This document shows, in pieces, positions 5,673-6,375 of a stretch of 6,375 nucleotides of DNA (position 1 is the first letter of the stretch; every line of letters begins with the position of its first letter). A model generated the notes under the pieces. The model worked only from the letters and a program-made list of their open reading frames with translations. It had not been told where the DNA came from and made no database searches. The stretch comes from Bacillota bacterium (GTDB lineage Bacteria > Bacillota > Limnochordia > Darwinibacteriales > Darwinibacteriaceae): contig JAAYSR010000138.1 in NCBI GenBank assembly GCA_012518325.1, positions 1 to 6,375 of the forward strand, in the 5' to 3' direction. The position numbers were made by a program, and so were the translations under genes.

Positions 5673-6272
5673 ATGATCAAAAATGTTGTCTTTGACTTAG
5701 GACGGGTTTTGATAAACTTTCAGCCAGAGGCCTACCTGCAGAGGCTTTTTCCTGGCCACACCCAGATCGGCTTTCTGCGCAGCGCAATTTTCGGCAGCCC
5801 GGAATGGCTCATGCTCGACCGGGGCGTGATTGACCAGGCCGAGGCCGAAATTCGCCTAATCAATCAACACCCTCAATTCAAGAAAGAAATCCAGGCAGCC
5901 TTTGCTGACTGGTTTTCCATGCTGACCCCCATTGAGGAGAATGCCGCCCTGCTCCCTGAGCTTAAGGGCAAAGGTTGTGGGCTTTATGTTATCTCCAACT
6001 TCCACACAGACGCTTTCGCCTACATCAAAGAGCGCTACAGCTGGTTTAAGCTTTTTGACGGCATGATTATCTCCTGCGATCATCAGGTGCTTAAGCCTGA
6101 ACCCCGGATCTACAGCCTGCTGCTGGAACGCTGGGGACTTTTGGCCAAGGAGTGCCTGTTTATCGACGACGTTTCGGCCAATGTGGAAGGAGCCCGCCGA
6201 ATGGGCATGGAGGCCATTCTCTACGAGTCCCACCAACAGCTGCTCAAGGAGCTGCAAAGCCGGCTGAAGTAG
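5673..6272 (+). CDS. HAD-IA superfamily phosphatase (YihX-like)
   Basis: This cytosolic hydrolase of 199 residues matches the size of YihX, the E. coli glucose-1-phosphate phosphatase. The HAD motifs are in order. Motif I is VVFDLGRVLINF with nucleophile Asp8. Its +2 residue is Gly10 in place of the usual second Asp, as also in YihX-type proteins. Motif II is YVISN (Ser108). Motif III is Lys141 in VLKPEPRIY. Motif IV is FIDDVSANVEGA (Asp165, Asp166). A helical cap lies at about residues 14-85. The sequence between motifs follows YihX closely (KPEPRIYSLLLE, DDVSANVEGARRMG). GGAG lies five bases before the ATG. It is divergent from the sugar-kinase operon, so a sugar-phosphate substrate is reasonable but inferred. 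Other small phosphomonoesters are possible. Confidence 0.9.
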   Translation: MIKNVVFDLGRVLINFQPEAYLQRLFPGHTQIGFLRSAIFGSPEWLMLDRGVIDQAEAEIRLINQHPQFKKEIQAAFADWFSMLTPIEENAALLPELKGKGCGLYVISNFHTDAFAYIKERYSWFKLFDGMIISCDHQVLKPEPRIYSLLLERWGLLAKECLFIDDVSANVEGARRMGMEAILYESHQQLLKELQSRLK

Positions 6273-6315
6273 AGGCTGAGGGTACCCTGCATGCACCGCT
6301 GCAAAGCAGTTCATA

Positions 6316-6335
6316 CTATACTGGTACCTATACTG
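6316..6335 (+). repeat. Tandem direct repeat CTATACTG upstream of the last gene
   Basis: CTATACTG occurs at 6316-6323 and 6328-6335, separated by GTAC, giving a 12-base period. Each copy contains TATACT, a good -10 hexamer, but no -35 box stands 16-18 bases upstream of either. It may be a tandem operator or alternative -10 elements for the gene starting at 6353. Confidence 0.45.
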
Positions 6336-6352
6336 TAGAAAGGGAAACCAAG

Positions 6353-6375
6353 ATGCCCAAACCGGCGTTTCTTTC
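6353..6375 (+). CDS. Start of an unidentified gene (3' partial)
   Basis: ATG at 6353 begins MPKPAFL and runs off the window. AGGG at 6341-6344 lies eight bases upstream and could serve as a ribosome binding site. The gap of 80 bases after the phosphatase holds -10-like sequences, so it may have its own promoter. Seven residues are too few to name a product. Confidence 0.45.

Noticed and set aside
6280..6309. Possible terminator after the HAD phosphatase (GGGTACCC, then CTGC-AAA-GCAG)
   Set aside because: Both are very short palindromes without a following T run, so there is no support for a terminator.

Overview
The window looks like chromosomal DNA of a Clostridia-type Firmicute. It carries a ydaO/yuaA-class cyclic-di-AMP riboswitch followed by an intrinsic terminator, consensus-like sigma-A promoters, purine-rich Shine-Dalgarno sites and a TTG start behind a strong ribosome binding site. 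The base composition is moderate. This assignment is an inference from gene style; nothing here fixes the genus. No insertion sequence, phage gene or CRISPR array was seen.

Layout from left to right. At 1-596 (+) is the C-terminal signalling half of a methyl-accepting chemotaxis protein, cut by the window edge. At 674-749 (-) is a tRNA-Arg(CCU) with encoded CCA, its own promoter (762-790) and its own terminator (611-644). At 894-2785 (-) is a two-gene transport unit. A promoter (2747-2775) leads into a c-di-AMP riboswitch (about 2631-2734), a terminator (2577-2622) and a short leader. These are followed by a CPA2-type cation/proton antiporter without a cytosolic domain (1279-2487) and, 28 bases later, a PII-like small protein (894-1250). 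At 2833-5487 (-) is a sugar-kinase pair, transcribed as a 1-phosphofructokinase/tagatose-6-phosphate-kinase-type PfkB kinase and then an AraB-type ribulokinase. At 5673-6272 (+), divergent from the kinases, is a HAD-IA phosphatase resembling YihX. At 6353 (+) a further gene begins and runs off the window.

How the parts fit. The riboswitch unit ties an ion antiporter to c-di-AMP, the second messenger that controls potassium and osmotic balance in Firmicutes. The co-transcribed PII-like protein suggests a second, protein-level control of the same transporter. That protein lacks the uridylylated tyrosine of GlnB and ends in a CX4C tail like the redox loop of cyanobacterial SbtB. This RNA-plus-PII-like double control of one antiporter is the most interesting content here. 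The kinase pair and the phosphatase look like sugar-phosphate metabolism. The ribulokinase has two changed residues in an otherwise conserved substrate loop, so its true substrate is open.
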